A DNA stretch of 64,000 bases from CAXBDP01 sp041689935 (GCA_041689935.1 JBDNFI010000057.1:58542-122541); one strand, 5' to 3'; shown: positions 8,830 to 19,077, counted from the stretch's first letter. The notes: generated by a model not told the origin, from the letters alone. Numbers and translations are program-made.

Positions 8830-10779
8830 TTATAAATATTCAGTAGCAATTTTTGTCTCTTTTGAGAAAATATCTAGAAAATCAACCACTTCCATACTTC
8901 CCAAATCTCCTTCTCCGTGTCGCCTGACGGAAATTTTCTCTTCATTCATTTCCTTCTCTCCCACTATTATCATAAATGGAATTTTTGAAACTTCGGCATC
9001 CCTGATTTTTCTTCCAATCTTTTCATCACGATTATCCAAATAACCTCTTACATCTCCCATTTGCAGTTCCTTTTCAATTTGCTCTGCATAAGGAAGGAAT
9101 TTCTCTGAAATTGGAAGGATAGCCACTTGCTCAGGTGAAAGCCAAAGCGGGAGGTTGCCCGCACAATGCTCAAGCAATACGGCAATAAATCTTTCTAATG
9201 AGCCGAAGGGTGCTCTATGAATCATTACTGGTCTGTGTTTTTGATTATCAGCACCAATATATTCGAGCTGGAATCGTTCAGGCAATTGATAATCTACCTG
9301 TATAGTACCCAATTGCCAACTTCTTCCCAAGGCATCGCGAACCATGAAATCCAACTTAGGTCCATAAAAGGCAGCCTCTCCAAGTACCGTTTTGGTCTCT
9401 AACCCTTTCTCTGCTGCTGCTTCGATAATGGCTGTTTCAGCCTTTTCCCAAGCCTCGTCCCCACCCATATATTTGGTCTTATTTTCAGGATCGCGTAAGG
9501 AAATCTGCGCTGTATAATTCTCAAAACCTAATGCCCTGAATACATACAACACTAGGTCTATCACTTTGATAAACTCTGATTTCACTTGATCGGGACGGCA
9601 AAAAATATGCGCATCGTCCTGCGTAAATCCTCTCACTCTTGTCAAACCATGTAATTCACCACTTTGCTCGTAGCGATACACCGTACCAAACTCTGCCAAT
9701 CGAACGGGTAATTCCTTGTATGACCGTGGTCTATATTTATAAATTTCGCAATGATGAGGGCAATTCATGGGTTTCAACATAAATTCCTCCCCTTCATGTG
9801 GAGTTTTTATAGATTGGAAAGAATCTGCACCATATTTCTCATAATGGCCGCTGGTGATATACAATTCCTTACTTCCAATATGTGGAGTAACTACTGGCTG
9901 GTAGCCTGCCTTCATTTGGGCTTTACGCATAAAATTCTCTAGACGCTCCCGCAATAATGCACCTTTTGGCAGCCATAGAGGTAAGCCCTGCCCTACTTTA
10001 TCCGAAAAAGTAAAGAGTTCTAATTCTTTGCCCAGCTTGCGATGATCTCTCTTTTTGGCTTCTTCTATATGGGTAATGTAATCTGCTAGTTCCTGCTGTT
10101 TCGGAAAGGTAACCCCGTAAATACGAGTGAGCATTTTGTTCTTTTCATCCCCCCGCCAATAGGCCCCTGCTATGTTGGTAAGCTTCACAGCTTTGATTAG
10201 ACCAGTATTAGGGATATGGCCACCTCTACACAAATCAGTGAAATTGCCCTGGGTACAAAAGGTGATTTTTCCGTCTTCTAAGCCATCTATCAATTCTAAT
10301 TTATATGGATCGCCTTTTTCTTGATAATAGGCTAATGCATCTTTCTTAGAGATTTTTCTTAAGACAAATTCATTCTTTTGTCTAGCTAGCTCTATCATTT
10401 TTTCCTCAATCTTAGGAAGATCTTCAGCAGCAATAACTCTATCCCCTAAATCAATATCATAATAAAAACCAGTTTCAATAGACGGCCCGATGCCAAGTTT
10501 GATGCCTGGGTATAATGCTTCCAACGCCTCGGCTAATAAGTGAGCAGACGAATGCCAAAATGCCGATTTTCCTTCCTGATCTTTCCATGTAAGTATTTTT
10601 ACTTCCGCATCTTCCTCGATCGGCCGAGTTAGTTCATAGGTATTTCCATTCACCAATACTGCCAATGAATTTCTATATAAGCCTTCGCTTATTGCTTTGG
10701 CAATATCGCCGCCAGTGATTCCGCTATCGTATACTTTTACACTACCATCTGGTAGCTTTATATTTATTTGATCACTCAT
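8830..10779 (-). CDS. thrS: Threonyl-tRNA synthetase
   Basis: Charges tRNA-Thr. ATG at 10779 (MSDQINIKLPDGSVKVYD) begins the protein at the normal N-terminus and gives 649 residues; a frame extension to 10839 has no support. Domains: TGS (1-60), editing domain with the HSSAH zinc/water site (about 75), class II core (about 240-535; motif 2 RYEQSGELHGLTRVRGFTQDD, zinc-site Cys in KPMNCPHH), anticodon-binding domain (about 545-640). First gene of the thrS-infC-rpmI-rplT group; 81 bp separate it from infC. Confidence 0.97.
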   Translation of the reverse strand: MSDQINIKLPDGSVKVYDSGITGGDIAKAISEGLYRNSLAVLVNGNTYELTRPIEEDAEVKILTWKDQEGKSAFWHSSAHLLAEALEALYPGIKLGIGPSIETGFYYDIDLGDRVIAAEDLPKIEEKMIELARQKNEFVLRKISKKDALAYYQEKGDPYKLELIDGLEDGKITFCTQGNFTDLCRGGHIPNTGLIKAVKLTNIAGAYWRGDEKNKMLTRIYGVTFPKQQELADYITHIEEAKKRDHRKLGKELELFTFSDKVGQGLPLWLPKGALLRERLENFMRKAQMKAGYQPVVTPHIGSKELYITSGHYEKYGADSFQSIKTPHEGEEFMLKPMNCPHHCEIYKYRPRSYKELPVRLAEFGTVYRYEQSGELHGLTRVRGFTQDDAHIFCRPDQVKSEFIKVIDLVLYVFRALGFENYTAQISLRDPENKTKYMGGDEAWEKAETAIIEAAAEKGLETKTVLGEAAFYGPKLDFMVRDALGRSWQLGTIQVDYQLPERFQLEYIGADNQKHRPVMIHRAPFGSLERFIAVLLEHCAGNLPLWLSPEQVAILPISEKFLPYAEQIEKELQMGDVRGYLDNRDEKIGRKIRDAEVSKIPFMIIVGEKEMNEEKISVRRHGEGDLGSMEVVDFLDIFSKETKIATEYL

Positions 10780-10891
10780 ATATCTTCCAAAATCTTTATT
10801 AAAATGCAAATATGCAATAATAGGCCGAAAATGGAGCATTTAAAGCGCTCAATTCTCTGAATATTATTCTTCAAAAAACAAGAAGTTTTGC

Positions 10892-11521
10892 TCATTCTAT
10901 CTCTAAAACAGGATAGCCCAATTTGAATCTAATTACGTTAAAAAATGCCTTAACCCTTGCTAAAACCTCTCGCGCATGTACTTTCAGACTTCTATGGAAG
11001 GGTGGAGATTTAGCCTCGAATAGTTTCACATTCAGGCCCAATGCACTAGCGACATAGGAGGTGCGGTATGCATGAAACCGTTGTGTAATTACGATGAATT
11101 GCGCCTGATTGGTTTGGATATAGGCTCTCTCCAGAGATAATATCGTGCTGAGACCTTCTGGATCAAGAATGAGTACAGAATCTGGAATTCCTAAGTTATT
11201 CAATGCCTTTTTCATATCGCCAGGTTCATTGTAATACTTTTCGCGATTATCTCCAGATAGGATAAGTTTTTGAACTTTCCCAGCTTGGTATAAGCGGGAG
11301 GCAGCATAGATTCGCTCATAGAAGAATGGGTTTGGAGCACCACCAATTACTTTGCTACTTGTGCCTAACACTAATCCATACTCTACGTCATCTAATTGGC
11401 TGATCTCTGACTCAATTTCATCGTATTCACTCGCTATTATAAATACGTTTATAATAAGGATCGCCAAGACAACTCCGATTATAGACGAATATATGAACCT
11501 TTTGAGTCTTTTAAATTTCAA
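10892..11521 (-). CDS. SanA/YdcF-like DUF218 membrane protein
   Basis: One N-terminal membrane anchor (residues 10-30) is followed by a DUF218 domain. Motifs include YGLVLGTSSKV, the basic-acidic LILSGDNREKYYNEPGDM, and VITQRFHAYRTSYVASALGL, close to the SanA type of E. coli, which affects envelope barrier function. It is 209 residues, near the usual 210-240. The biochemical role of DUF218 proteins is not settled; some act on activated polyprenyl or nucleotide substrates. Orientation is the same as thrS, but the 52-bp gap gives no proof of an operon. Confidence 0.85.
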   Translation of the reverse strand: MKFKRLKRFIYSSIIGVVLAILIINVFIIASEYDEIESEISQLDDVEYGLVLGTSSKVIGGAPNPFFYERIYAASRLYQAGKVQKLILSGDNREKYYNEPGDMKKALNNLGIPDSVLILDPEGLSTILSLERAYIQTNQAQFIVITQRFHAYRTSYVASALGLNVKLFEAKSPPFHRSLKVHAREVLARVKAFFNVIRFKLGYPVLEIE

Positions 11522-11839
11522 GTTGATTGAGTTGACAAAGCATTTATGTAAAGTGAAGTTCAGGTTTATTTATGACTTTCCAATATCAGCACAATTTAAT
11601 TACCAGTGCATCTTACTATTTTAAACGCCAATCGAGTTCAAATGCGTGCAATCGAATCGTTAAATTGTGTAAAAAAATAGCAACACCGAAGATGAATTTT
11701 AGCTTTCGAAAATTGCATTATATATTGATTTCTGAATTAAATACCTCCCAGTTTGAGAATCAAATCCTGTAAAATCACTATCAATTTTTTAGTATTGATA
11801 TAAACTCAATCGAGTAATATACCAGCCTTAAATTTTTTA
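11522..11839. other. Intergenic region, AT-rich, nothing recognised
   Basis: 318 bp between the parC 3' end and the SanA-like gene. No open frame with family-like sequence, no tRNA and no convincing hairpin with a T-run. The parC terminator, if present, is not of simple intrinsic type. Confidence 0.5.
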
Positions 11840-14464
11840 TTAAAATAGGTCAAGTTGATCGTCCTTATCAGCTGAGAGTATTATTTGGGAACCTGCATCA
11901 AATTTTTCGGAAGATTTACCTTCCTTATTTACGGCAACTTCTTGGTCATTTTCTTTTTTGGATGTTAGTAATCTAATTTTTTTAATATTATCATATTGGA
12001 GCCTATTCCCAATGGCTTTCCAGCCTTTCATATCAATGAGCAAATCCAAGTCAATTATTTTGACTTCATTTTTACCATTTTCTGTGTGGGTAATTTCGAT
12101 TTGCGCTTGTAGCTCTATAGATACCACCGCCAAATAAGAAGCTCTATGGTCACTGATAAAGTTAAATTTCTTATCGATTGTACTGGTCTCTATCTGGAAC
12201 CTTTTTACGAAATATGACTTAGATGCTCCATCGTAGTAAATCGCTCCAATGGTCCATTTTGGGTTAAACTTATTTATGAAAATAACCTGCTCTGCCTCAT
12301 ACCTATTGGTTAATTCGTAATTGGTCAATTCATAATTTCCTTTTTTGTCAATCACTAAGATTAGATCATCGCGTTGAAAATTACCAATATGTTTTCCTCG
12401 ATTATCCTTATTTATTCGACCAGTTACGTCATCGTACCAGATATCTAAGCCACCGAGCGTAGATACTCCTTCATGTTTTAAGGCAATTTTACGGACAGGA
12501 TATTTTGTCAGGATATTCCCTCCCGCTCCTCTTCCCTTTATTTCAAGACTAGCAAAGTCAAATTCAAATACTTTAGCTCTAGATTTGCTTCCTGCTGTCA
12601 GGTTCACAGTGATAACTTCTGCCTCGCCATTGGCATTAGCGGTAAAGTAGGTAGTTTTCGAACTTTTGGTTCCTTTAGTTAAGTCATATTCCTTTTCGCG
12701 TGTGATGCCGAGTACTTGAAACCTTTTTATCATGGTTCGGCCGCTCGCACCATCCAAATAGGCCATATTGTAAACCATTCGATCGTCACTCTTATTGAAT
12801 ATGCCCGCCCAAATAATATCCTTTCCGACAAATACCTTTTCTTGAATACGTGAAACTTGGAATTTGCCATCCCTACGGAAAACAATGACATCATCCATAT
12901 CAGAACAGTCGCAAATAAATTCATCCTTTTTCAGACCATGGCCAATAAAGCCCTCAGCTCTGTTGATGTAGAGTTTGGCGTTATTAGCAGCGACTATGTT
13001 TGCAGCGATCGTATCAAATCCACGGATTTCTGTTTTGCGTTCTTTTCCTTTGCCATATTTGCTCAGAATGTTTTGATAGTAAGCAATGGAATAGTCAATC
13101 AGATGATTCAGATTATGTTCCACCTCTTTAAGCTCTTCTTCCAATCTGCGCATCAATTCATCCGCTTTGAAGGCATCAAATCTTGAAATACGCTTTATTT
13201 TAATCTCTGTTAACCGAACGATATCTTCAGTCACAATTTCTCTATAAAACTGCGCTTTATATTGTTCCAAACCATCGTCAATCGTTTGAATTACAGCGTC
13301 CCATGTTTCACATTCTTCAATGTCACGATATATTCGATTCTCTATAAATATCTTTTCGAGCGAGGAAAATAATAGCTTTTCGAGTAATTCGGCTTTTCGA
13401 ATTTCTAGTTCACGTTTTAGTAAATCTACCGTCTGATTAGTGTTGATTCGCAGAATCTCATTTACACTCATAAACATTGGCTTGTCATCTACGATTACAC
13501 AAGCATTGGGAGAAATACTTACCTCACAATCAGTAAATGCATACAAAGCATCGATAGTGATATCGGGAGACACACCGGGTGCCAACGACACCAATATTTC
13601 CACATCTTTAGCCGTATTATCTACTACTTTCTTGATCTTAATTTTGCCCTTGTCGTTAGCTTTAATGATAGATTCAATCAGCCCTGTGGTAGTCGTTCCA
13701 AAGGGTATGTCTTTAACTATAAGCGTTTTCTTATCGTATTCTTCAATTTTTGCTCTAACTCTTACCCTCCCGCCTCTTCGGCCTTCATTATAATCTGAAA
13801 AATCCGCATGACCACCCGTTTGAAAGTCTGGTAGGATATTGATGTTCTTATTTTTCAGAATGTCGATTGAAGCTTGACAAAGCTCTATAAAATTGTGCGG
13901 TAAAAGGCGGGTAGATAAACCAACAGCAATACCTTCCACGCCTAATGCTAATAGCAAAGGAAATTTTACAGGAAGGGTAACTGGTTCTTTTTTTCGACCA
14001 TCATAAGACAGTTGCCAATTGGTTGTTTGCTGATTGAATACAACTTCGAGGGCAAATTTTGATAGCCTAGATTCGATATATCTGGGAGCAGCAGCACGAT
14101 CGCCAGTACGGATATCGCCCCAGTTCCCTTGCGTATCCAAAAGCAGCTCTTTTTGCCCAATATTAACCATTGCATCACCAATAGAGGCATCGCCATGGGG
14201 ATGGTATTGCATCGTTTGCCCTATAATGTTGGCTACCTTATTGAATCGGCCATCATCCATTTCCTTCATGGCATGGAGAATCCTACGCTGCACAGGCTTT
14301 AGACCATCTTCAATTGCCGGAACTGCTCGCTCAAGAATTACATAAGATGCATAATCTAAGAACCAGTTTTGGTACATCCCGCTAATGGCAATCGGATTCT
14401 TGATCCCAGCTTCTTCTTTGTGTTCTCCGCCGTTCAGATCATCAGTATTATCTATTTCGCTCAT
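11840..14464 (-). CDS. parC: DNA topoisomerase IV subunit A (ParC/GyrA family)
   Basis: Breakage-reunion subunit of a type IIA topoisomerase. The 874 residues hold the winged-helix/tower core with the catalytic Tyr in AAPRYIESRLSK (near residue 128) and a C-terminal beta-pinwheel (about 520-830). The canonical GyrA box is not obvious in the pinwheel, which fits topoisomerase IV. The tail is acidic and repetitive (DAGSQIILSADKDDQLDLF). Its ATG overlaps the parE stop by 4 bp, so the subunits are translationally coupled. Confidence 0.93.
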   Translation of the reverse strand: MSEIDNTDDLNGGEHKEEAGIKNPIAISGMYQNWFLDYASYVILERAVPAIEDGLKPVQRRILHAMKEMDDGRFNKVANIIGQTMQYHPHGDASIGDAMVNIGQKELLLDTQGNWGDIRTGDRAAAPRYIESRLSKFALEVVFNQQTTNWQLSYDGRKKEPVTLPVKFPLLLALGVEGIAVGLSTRLLPHNFIELCQASIDILKNKNINILPDFQTGGHADFSDYNEGRRGGRVRVRAKIEEYDKKTLIVKDIPFGTTTTGLIESIIKANDKGKIKIKKVVDNTAKDVEILVSLAPGVSPDITIDALYAFTDCEVSISPNACVIVDDKPMFMSVNEILRINTNQTVDLLKRELEIRKAELLEKLLFSSLEKIFIENRIYRDIEECETWDAVIQTIDDGLEQYKAQFYREIVTEDIVRLTEIKIKRISRFDAFKADELMRRLEEELKEVEHNLNHLIDYSIAYYQNILSKYGKGKERKTEIRGFDTIAANIVAANNAKLYINRAEGFIGHGLKKDEFICDCSDMDDVIVFRRDGKFQVSRIQEKVFVGKDIIWAGIFNKSDDRMVYNMAYLDGASGRTMIKRFQVLGITREKEYDLTKGTKSSKTTYFTANANGEAEVITVNLTAGSKSRAKVFEFDFASLEIKGRGAGGNILTKYPVRKIALKHEGVSTLGGLDIWYDDVTGRINKDNRGKHIGNFQRDDLILVIDKKGNYELTNYELTNRYEAEQVIFINKFNPKWTIGAIYYDGASKSYFVKRFQIETSTIDKKFNFISDHRASYLAVVSIELQAQIEITHTENGKNEVKIIDLDLLIDMKGWKAIGNRLQYDNIKKIRLLTSKKENDQEVAVNKEGKSSEKFDAGSQIILSADKDDQLDLF

Positions 14465-16362
14465 GCTATGGCTTCTTCTTCTTTTTCGTCCTCAATTTTG
14501 CCTTCTATTAAATCCTTTTCTATCCTCAAATTATCAATGATAAACTCTTGTCTAGTGGGAGAATTTTTTCCCATGTAAAAATCTAACAGCTGCTGTATTT
14601 TGGTTTCTTTTTTGATGATTACTGGCTCCAGTCGGATGTCTTCTCCAATAAAATTTCCAAATTCTTCAGGCGAAATTTCACCTAAGCCTTTGAACCGCGT
14701 GATTTCAGGTTTCACACCTAATTTCTGGATAGCTCTTTGCCGCTCTTCATCAGAATAGCAATAGATGGTTTCTTTTTTATTCCGAACCCTAAATAGTGGT
14801 GTATCAAGTATATATAAGTGACCATTTCGCACCAAATCAGGAAAAAACTGCAGAAAAAATGTCATCAATAATAGGCGTATATGCATTCCATCTACATCGG
14901 CATCTGTGGCGACGACTATCTTTCTATACCTAAGACCATCCAGACCATCTTCAATATTGAGGGCATGTTGAAGCAGGTTAAATTCCTCATTTTCATACAC
15001 GATCTTTTTGGTAAGGCCATAGCAGTTTAGTGGCTTCCCACGCAAACTAAAAACTGCCTGTATTTGCACATCTCTAGATTTGGTAATGGAGCCTGAAGCT
15101 GAATCTCCCTCAGTGATAAACAACATGGTATTTTCCGATTCATCTTTTGGATCACCAAAATGGACTCGACAATCTCTTAATTTTTTATTATGCAGATTTG
15201 CCTTTTTGGCCCGTTCATTAGCTAATTTTTTGATCCCCGCTATTTCCTTCCGCTCACGCTCCGACTGAAGAATTCTCTTTAATAATGCATCTGCAACGTT
15301 TTGATGTTTATGCAAATAATCATCCAGCTCTTTTTTAATGAAATCGTTAATGAAAGTCCTAACTGTAGGGCTCTCGGGGCCCATATTTTGAGAACCTAGT
15401 TTAGTTTTGGTCTGCGATTCAAAAACAGGGTCTTGCACTCTCACAGATATGGAAGCCACAATAGACCCACGAATGTCTGATGCGTCAAAATCTTTTTTGT
15501 AATGGTCTCGGATTACTTTTACCAAACTTTCTCTAAAAGCGGCTAAGTGCGTACCTCCTTGCGTGGTAAATTGCCCATTTACAAATGAATAATACTCTTC
15601 ACCATATTGATTGCTATGCGTGATAGCAAGCTCAATATCCTCTCCTTTCAGATGGATAATTGGATAGCGAAGGTTTTCCTCATCGGTTTTTGTGGAGAGT
15701 AAATCTAACAGTCCATTTTCAGAATGATATTTTTTGCCATTGAAAGCGATTGTTAAGCCGGCATTTAAGTAGGCGTAATTCCAAAGCTGATTTTCAAGAA
15801 ATTCGGGAATATATTTGTAGTTCTTGAAAATAGAGGAATCAGGCTCAAAGGCTATTAATGTTCCATTTCGATCCTTGCTGATATTCTCTGGAAAATCCTG
15901 TGCGAGTTCGCCTCTAGTAAATTCCGCAATTTTAGTTTTACCGTCTCTAAAAGATTGAACCTTGAAGTATTTACTAAGCGCATTTACAGCCTTGGTTCCC
16001 ACGCCATTAAGACCTACTGATTTTTGAAACGCTTTGGAGTCATATTTACCACCTGTATTGATTTTTGATACGCAATCAATCACTTTTCCCAAAGGGATCC
16101 CTCTTCCAAAATCCCGTACTTCCACTCGATGATCGGTTACTTTAATCTCAATGATTTTTCCATGCCCCATTACATGCTCGTCGATCGAGTTATCAATAAT
16201 CTCTTTCACCAATACATAGATCCCATCATCATACGCCGATCCATCTCCAAGTTTTCCTATGTACATCCCTGGACGCAACCTTATATGCTCCTTCCAGTCT
16301 AATGACCGAATACTATCTTCGTCGTAAATGATCGTAGTTTCTTTTTTCGTTGTCATATTCAA
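14461..16362 (-). CDS. parE: DNA topoisomerase IV subunit B (ParE/GyrB family)
   Basis: ATPase subunit of the same topoisomerase. 633 residues. GHKL ATP-binding elements (EIIDNSIDEHVMGHG, about 50-65; GRGIPLG; GLNGVGTKAVNALS, about 115-130), transducer domain, and a TOPRIM domain with EGDSASG (about 420) and DADVDGMHIR (about 490). The C-terminal PTRQEFIIDNLR ends the conserved part. ATG at 16362, or the in-frame ATG two codons later. Topoisomerase IV rather than gyrase is inferred from length and the parE-parC operon. Confidence 0.93.
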   Translation of the reverse strand: MNMTTKKETTIIYDEDSIRSLDWKEHIRLRPGMYIGKLGDGSAYDDGIYVLVKEIIDNSIDEHVMGHGKIIEIKVTDHRVEVRDFGRGIPLGKVIDCVSKINTGGKYDSKAFQKSVGLNGVGTKAVNALSKYFKVQSFRDGKTKIAEFTRGELAQDFPENISKDRNGTLIAFEPDSSIFKNYKYIPEFLENQLWNYAYLNAGLTIAFNGKKYHSENGLLDLLSTKTDEENLRYPIIHLKGEDIELAITHSNQYGEEYYSFVNGQFTTQGGTHLAAFRESLVKVIRDHYKKDFDASDIRGSIVASISVRVQDPVFESQTKTKLGSQNMGPESPTVRTFINDFIKKELDDYLHKHQNVADALLKRILQSERERKEIAGIKKLANERAKKANLHNKKLRDCRVHFGDPKDESENTMLFITEGDSASGSITKSRDVQIQAVFSLRGKPLNCYGLTKKIVYENEEFNLLQHALNIEDGLDGLRYRKIVVATDADVDGMHIRLLLMTFFLQFFPDLVRNGHLYILDTPLFRVRNKKETIYCYSDEERQRAIQKLGVKPEITRFKGLGEISPEEFGNFIGEDIRLEPVIIKKETKIQQLLDFYMGKNSPTRQEFIIDNLRIEKDLIEGKIEDEKEEEAIA

Positions 16363-16446
16363 GAATCCTAAAAAAGCTAAAATAGTATTAAATTTGAATT
16401 AGGCCTAAGCTCGCCTAACATTAACCTTTTGAATGCTATTAAAAAA

Positions 16447-16911
16447 TCAATTGGCCTTTTTACTCATCAATAAAACAGGTAAATAAAAGAACCACAATAG
16501 TATAAGTATTGGACCCACAAAAATCATAATATCATAATTGTCTAACTTCATTTCTTCTGCGCTATTGGTAAACCCTACGTAAAAGACAATAAGCACAAAA
16601 AAGACATTCAACCAACCTGCTAAGCCATGTAGCCAAGCAGGGATAATCCTCAAATTGATGGGAGAACCAGCAGCTAATCGTAGTCTGTTGTCGTAATTCT
16701 TTATCAGGCCAATAAAAATCAAGTTGATAAGAATAGACGTAATTAAGGCAATAAAAAAGAAAGCACTTTTGGACATGGTAGCTGGAACTAAACCAAAAAA
16801 GGCTCCCTCGCCCCAAAAGATGTCTCCAGGAATAGCAGCATAGGAGTAAATGAGTGAAGCGAGAAAAATAACTAGGGTAATAATTCGAAAGGAACTAGCA
16901 AATCTATACAT
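16447..16911 (-). CDS. Small four-TM membrane protein of unknown function
   Basis: 154 residues with hydrophobic segments near 8-28, 43-68, 93-115 and 125-148, short charged loops, and no recognisable catalytic motif. ATG start at 16911. It lies upstream of parE on the same strand with an 84-bp gap. I do not recognise the family. Confidence 0.75.
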   Translation of the reverse strand: MYRFASSFRIITLVIFLASLIYSYAAIPGDIFWGEGAFFGLVPATMSKSAFFFIALITSILINLIFIGLIKNYDNRLRLAAGSPINLRIIPAWLHGLAGWLNVFFVLIVFYVGFTNSAEEMKLDNYDIMIFVGPILILLWFFYLPVLLMSKKAN

Positions 16912-17098
16912 TCTATTTAGGTAAGATTAATAAAGTGGCAATTTAGAAAATTGAAGTTCAAAACTCGTCATTTCTCTGCTAACAAATCTATTATTTATGA
17001 GTTTGAAGTTTTAATTAGACAATATAAAATACGGACAAATGATTGGTAGGAATACCATTGTAATCGAATGTTTGTACTTTTGAAAATAGTTAAAGAAT

Positions 17099-17473
17099 AT
17101 GCAAAAAATAATACAGTTGCTCTTTCTCCTTTTGATAATAAGTTCGTGCTCTTCTAAGTCGATAAGTATCGAAGGCTTTGATTCCGAAAAATGGAAAAGT
17201 GATCCAAGATCATGTGAAAATACGCGGGAGGAATATTTTGAAGTTCTTAGATCTCAAAAGGAGACACTATTATCCATGAATTATGATTTGGTAATGGAAC
17301 TCTTTGGGAAGCCAGATGAAAGAGACTTGTATCAACGCGGCCAGTGGTTTTATTATTACTATTTCAATCCTGGCCCTGCATGCAATGCAAGCCTCAGCAG
17401 AGATGAGATTCCAAGGATGATTCTGCGATTTTCTGCTCAAGGAGACGTAACTGAGGTTATTTTCAGGAAATAA
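17099..17473 (+). CDS. Small lipoprotein of unknown function
   Basis: Signal peptide with lipobox (LFLLLIISSC, Cys at about 17), then a 107-residue mature domain. The segment TLLSMNYDLVMELFGKPDERDLYQRGQWFYYYYFNPGPAC resembles the SmpA/BamE-like fold (helix, then GxPD and paired strands), but this is a resemblance only. A TACTTTTG -7 element lies 17 nt upstream. A GCGGGAGG octamer lies inside the gene, another in reverse directly after the stop. Confidence 0.8.
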   Translation: MQKIIQLLFLLLIISSCSSKSISIEGFDSEKWKSDPRSCENTREEYFEVLRSQKETLLSMNYDLVMELFGKPDERDLYQRGQWFYYYYFNPGPACNASLSRDEIPRMILRFSAQGDVTEVIFRK

Positions 17474-17594
17474 ACCTCCCGCTGTTTTCAAGTATGGACT
17501 AGACTGATATAAATATAAAAGATATATATTTTGAATTAATAAAAATAATGCATACATTATTCTGTGATTCAAAATTTATCAAAATAAATATATC

Positions 17595-17954
17595 ATGAGA
17601 ATTCATCCTAACGAAATGGTGCTATTGTTTCATTCAGAAACACCTACTGGTAAGCAAACAAGAGCGATGGCGAAAATGCTATCTTCGAACGTAAATGAAT
17701 TCCATTATGATAAAGTGCGATTTACAACGACAATATGGAGGTCACTTTTAGATAAGCTTGCGCTAAGACCAAAAGATTTACTAAATCGGGCTCACCCAGA
17801 TTACCAATCAAAAATTAAAGGGAAAAATCTGGATGATGAAGGATGGTTGAATGTCATAATACAGCATCCTTATCTAATAAAAGCTCCAATAGCGATTACC
17901 ACGAAAATGGCTATTTTATGTATCAAGCCTAACGATATTTTAAAGATTAGATAA
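17595..17954 (+). CDS. ArsC/Spx-like thioredoxin-fold protein without the catalytic Cys
   Basis: 119 residues with the overall ArsC-family pattern: a beta strand (MVLLFHSE), then a helix. Where ArsC has the redox Cys (NPRCSKSR), this protein has ETPTGKQTRAM, and the only Cys is near residue 111. An arsenate reductase reaction is therefore not expected; a structural or regulatory role is more likely. ATG at 17595. A terminator follows at 17978. Confidence 0.75.
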   Translation: MRIHPNEMVLLFHSETPTGKQTRAMAKMLSSNVNEFHYDKVRFTTTIWRSLLDKLALRPKDLLNRAHPDYQSKIKGKNLDDEGWLNVIIQHPYLIKAPIAITTKMAILCIKPNDILKIR

Positions 17955-17977
17955 GTTCATGCTCCTTTCATTTTACA

Positions 17978-18006
17978 AAAGCCTTCCCTACACGGAGGCT
18001 TTTTTT
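17978..18006 (+). terminator. Intrinsic terminator after the ArsC-like gene
   Basis: AAAGCCT pairs with AGGCTTT across a short loop (TCCCTACACGG), followed by a T-run. Confidence 0.75.
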
Positions 18007-18087
18007 GATTAAATTGAACGAAGCTTACTTGGCTATGGCGCCAGAGCAAAATCAATAGAATTATTATCGCCTTTCAAAACCATTCAC

Positions 18088-18117
18088 TTGTGAGCCAAAC
18101 TAAAGAGTTTACTTTTG
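18088..18117 (+). promoter_or_regulatory. Promoter of the 3-hydroxybutyryl-CoA dehydrogenase gene
   Basis: TTG at 18088-18090, 19-nt spacer, TACTTTTG at 18110-18117: a good Bacteroidota -33/-7 match, 47 nt upstream of the ATG. Confidence 0.65.
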
Positions 18118-18164
18118 TATTATCTTTTTGTAGAAATTAAATTGTAACACTCAAAATAAATATA

Positions 18165-19058
18165 ATGAAGAATATCGTTGTAATTGGTTCTGGTACGATG
18201 GGAAATGGCATTGCGCACGTGTTTGCTCAAAATGGCCACAAAGTAGCTCTGGTAGATATTTCTGCAGATGCATTGGTAAAAGCCATGAAAACCATTGAGA
18301 AAAATCTTGATAGACAAGTAACTAAAGGGAGTATTTCCGAAGAAGGTAAAACGAATACACTCGGTAATATAACGACTTACACAAGTATAAAGGATGGCGT
18401 TCAAGATGCCGATTTGGTGGTTGAAGCAGCAACTGAACAAGTAGATATTAAACTAAATATATTCAAGGAGTTAGACAAGCTTTGTCCTGAGAAAACAATT
18501 TTGGCTTCAAATACGTCATCGATCTCTATTACCAAAATCGCGGCCGTCACCTCCCGCCCTTCTAAGGTCATTGGCATGCACTTTATGAATCCAGTTCCGA
18601 TTATGAAATTGGTGGAAATCATAAATGGCTATTCCACTGATCCGGCTGTAAGCAAAGAAATAATGGAAATTGCCAAAGGTCTTGGAAAAATTCCTACGGA
18701 GGTGAATGATTACCCAGGCTTCGTAGCCAACCGAATATTAATGCCGATGATTAACGAAGCAATCATCTCGCTCTTCGAAGGTGTAGCTGGCGTTGAAGAA
18801 ATTGACACTGTGATGAAACTTGGTATGGCGCATCCAATGGGTCCTTTACAGTTGGCTGACTTTATTGGATTAGACGTTTGTCTTAGCATCTTGAGAGTAT
18901 TGCATGATGGCTTGGGTAATCCAAAATATGCTCCTTGTCCATTGTTGGTAAATATGGTAGAAGCTGGTCATAAAGGAGTGAAAACGGGAAGTGGATTCTA
19001 TTCATGGGATCATGTCACTAAGGATTTGATTGTTGCCCCGAGATTCAGAAAAGCCTAA
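18165..19058 (+). CDS. hbd: 3-hydroxybutyryl-CoA dehydrogenase
   Basis: NAD(P)-dependent oxidation of 3-hydroxyacyl-CoA (or reduction of acetoacetyl-CoA). 297 residues. N-terminal Rossmann GSGTMGNGIAHVFAQNGH (from residue 7), the substrate-site signature GMHFMNPVPIMKLVEII (about 140-156) with its catalytic His, the Asn/Pro pair in NDYPGFVANRILMPMINEA, and the C-terminal dimerisation domain ending GSGFYSWD. It stands alone with its own promoter; a single-domain enzyme, not a fadB fusion. Confidence 0.95.
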   Translation: MKNIVVIGSGTMGNGIAHVFAQNGHKVALVDISADALVKAMKTIEKNLDRQVTKGSISEEGKTNTLGNITTYTSIKDGVQDADLVVEAATEQVDIKLNIFKELDKLCPEKTILASNTSSISITKIAAVTSRPSKVIGMHFMNPVPIMKLVEIINGYSTDPAVSKEIMEIAKGLGKIPTEVNDYPGFVANRILMPMINEAIISLFEGVAGVEEIDTVMKLGMAHPMGPLQLADFIGLDVCLSILRVLHDGLGNPKYAPCPLLVNMVEAGHKGVKTGSGFYSWDHVTKDLIVAPRFRKA

Positions 19059-19077
19059 TACATTAGATTGGCACATT

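Noticed and set aside
12857..14345. Several rightward frames of about 100 codons opposite parC
   Set aside because: Shadow frames of the ParC coding strand; no start context and no recognisable domain.
18120..18440. Leftward 106-codon frame covering the hbd promoter and 5' end
   Set aside because: Crosses a good promoter and conserved Rossmann codons of hbd; Cys/His/Tyr-rich as expected for a shadow frame.
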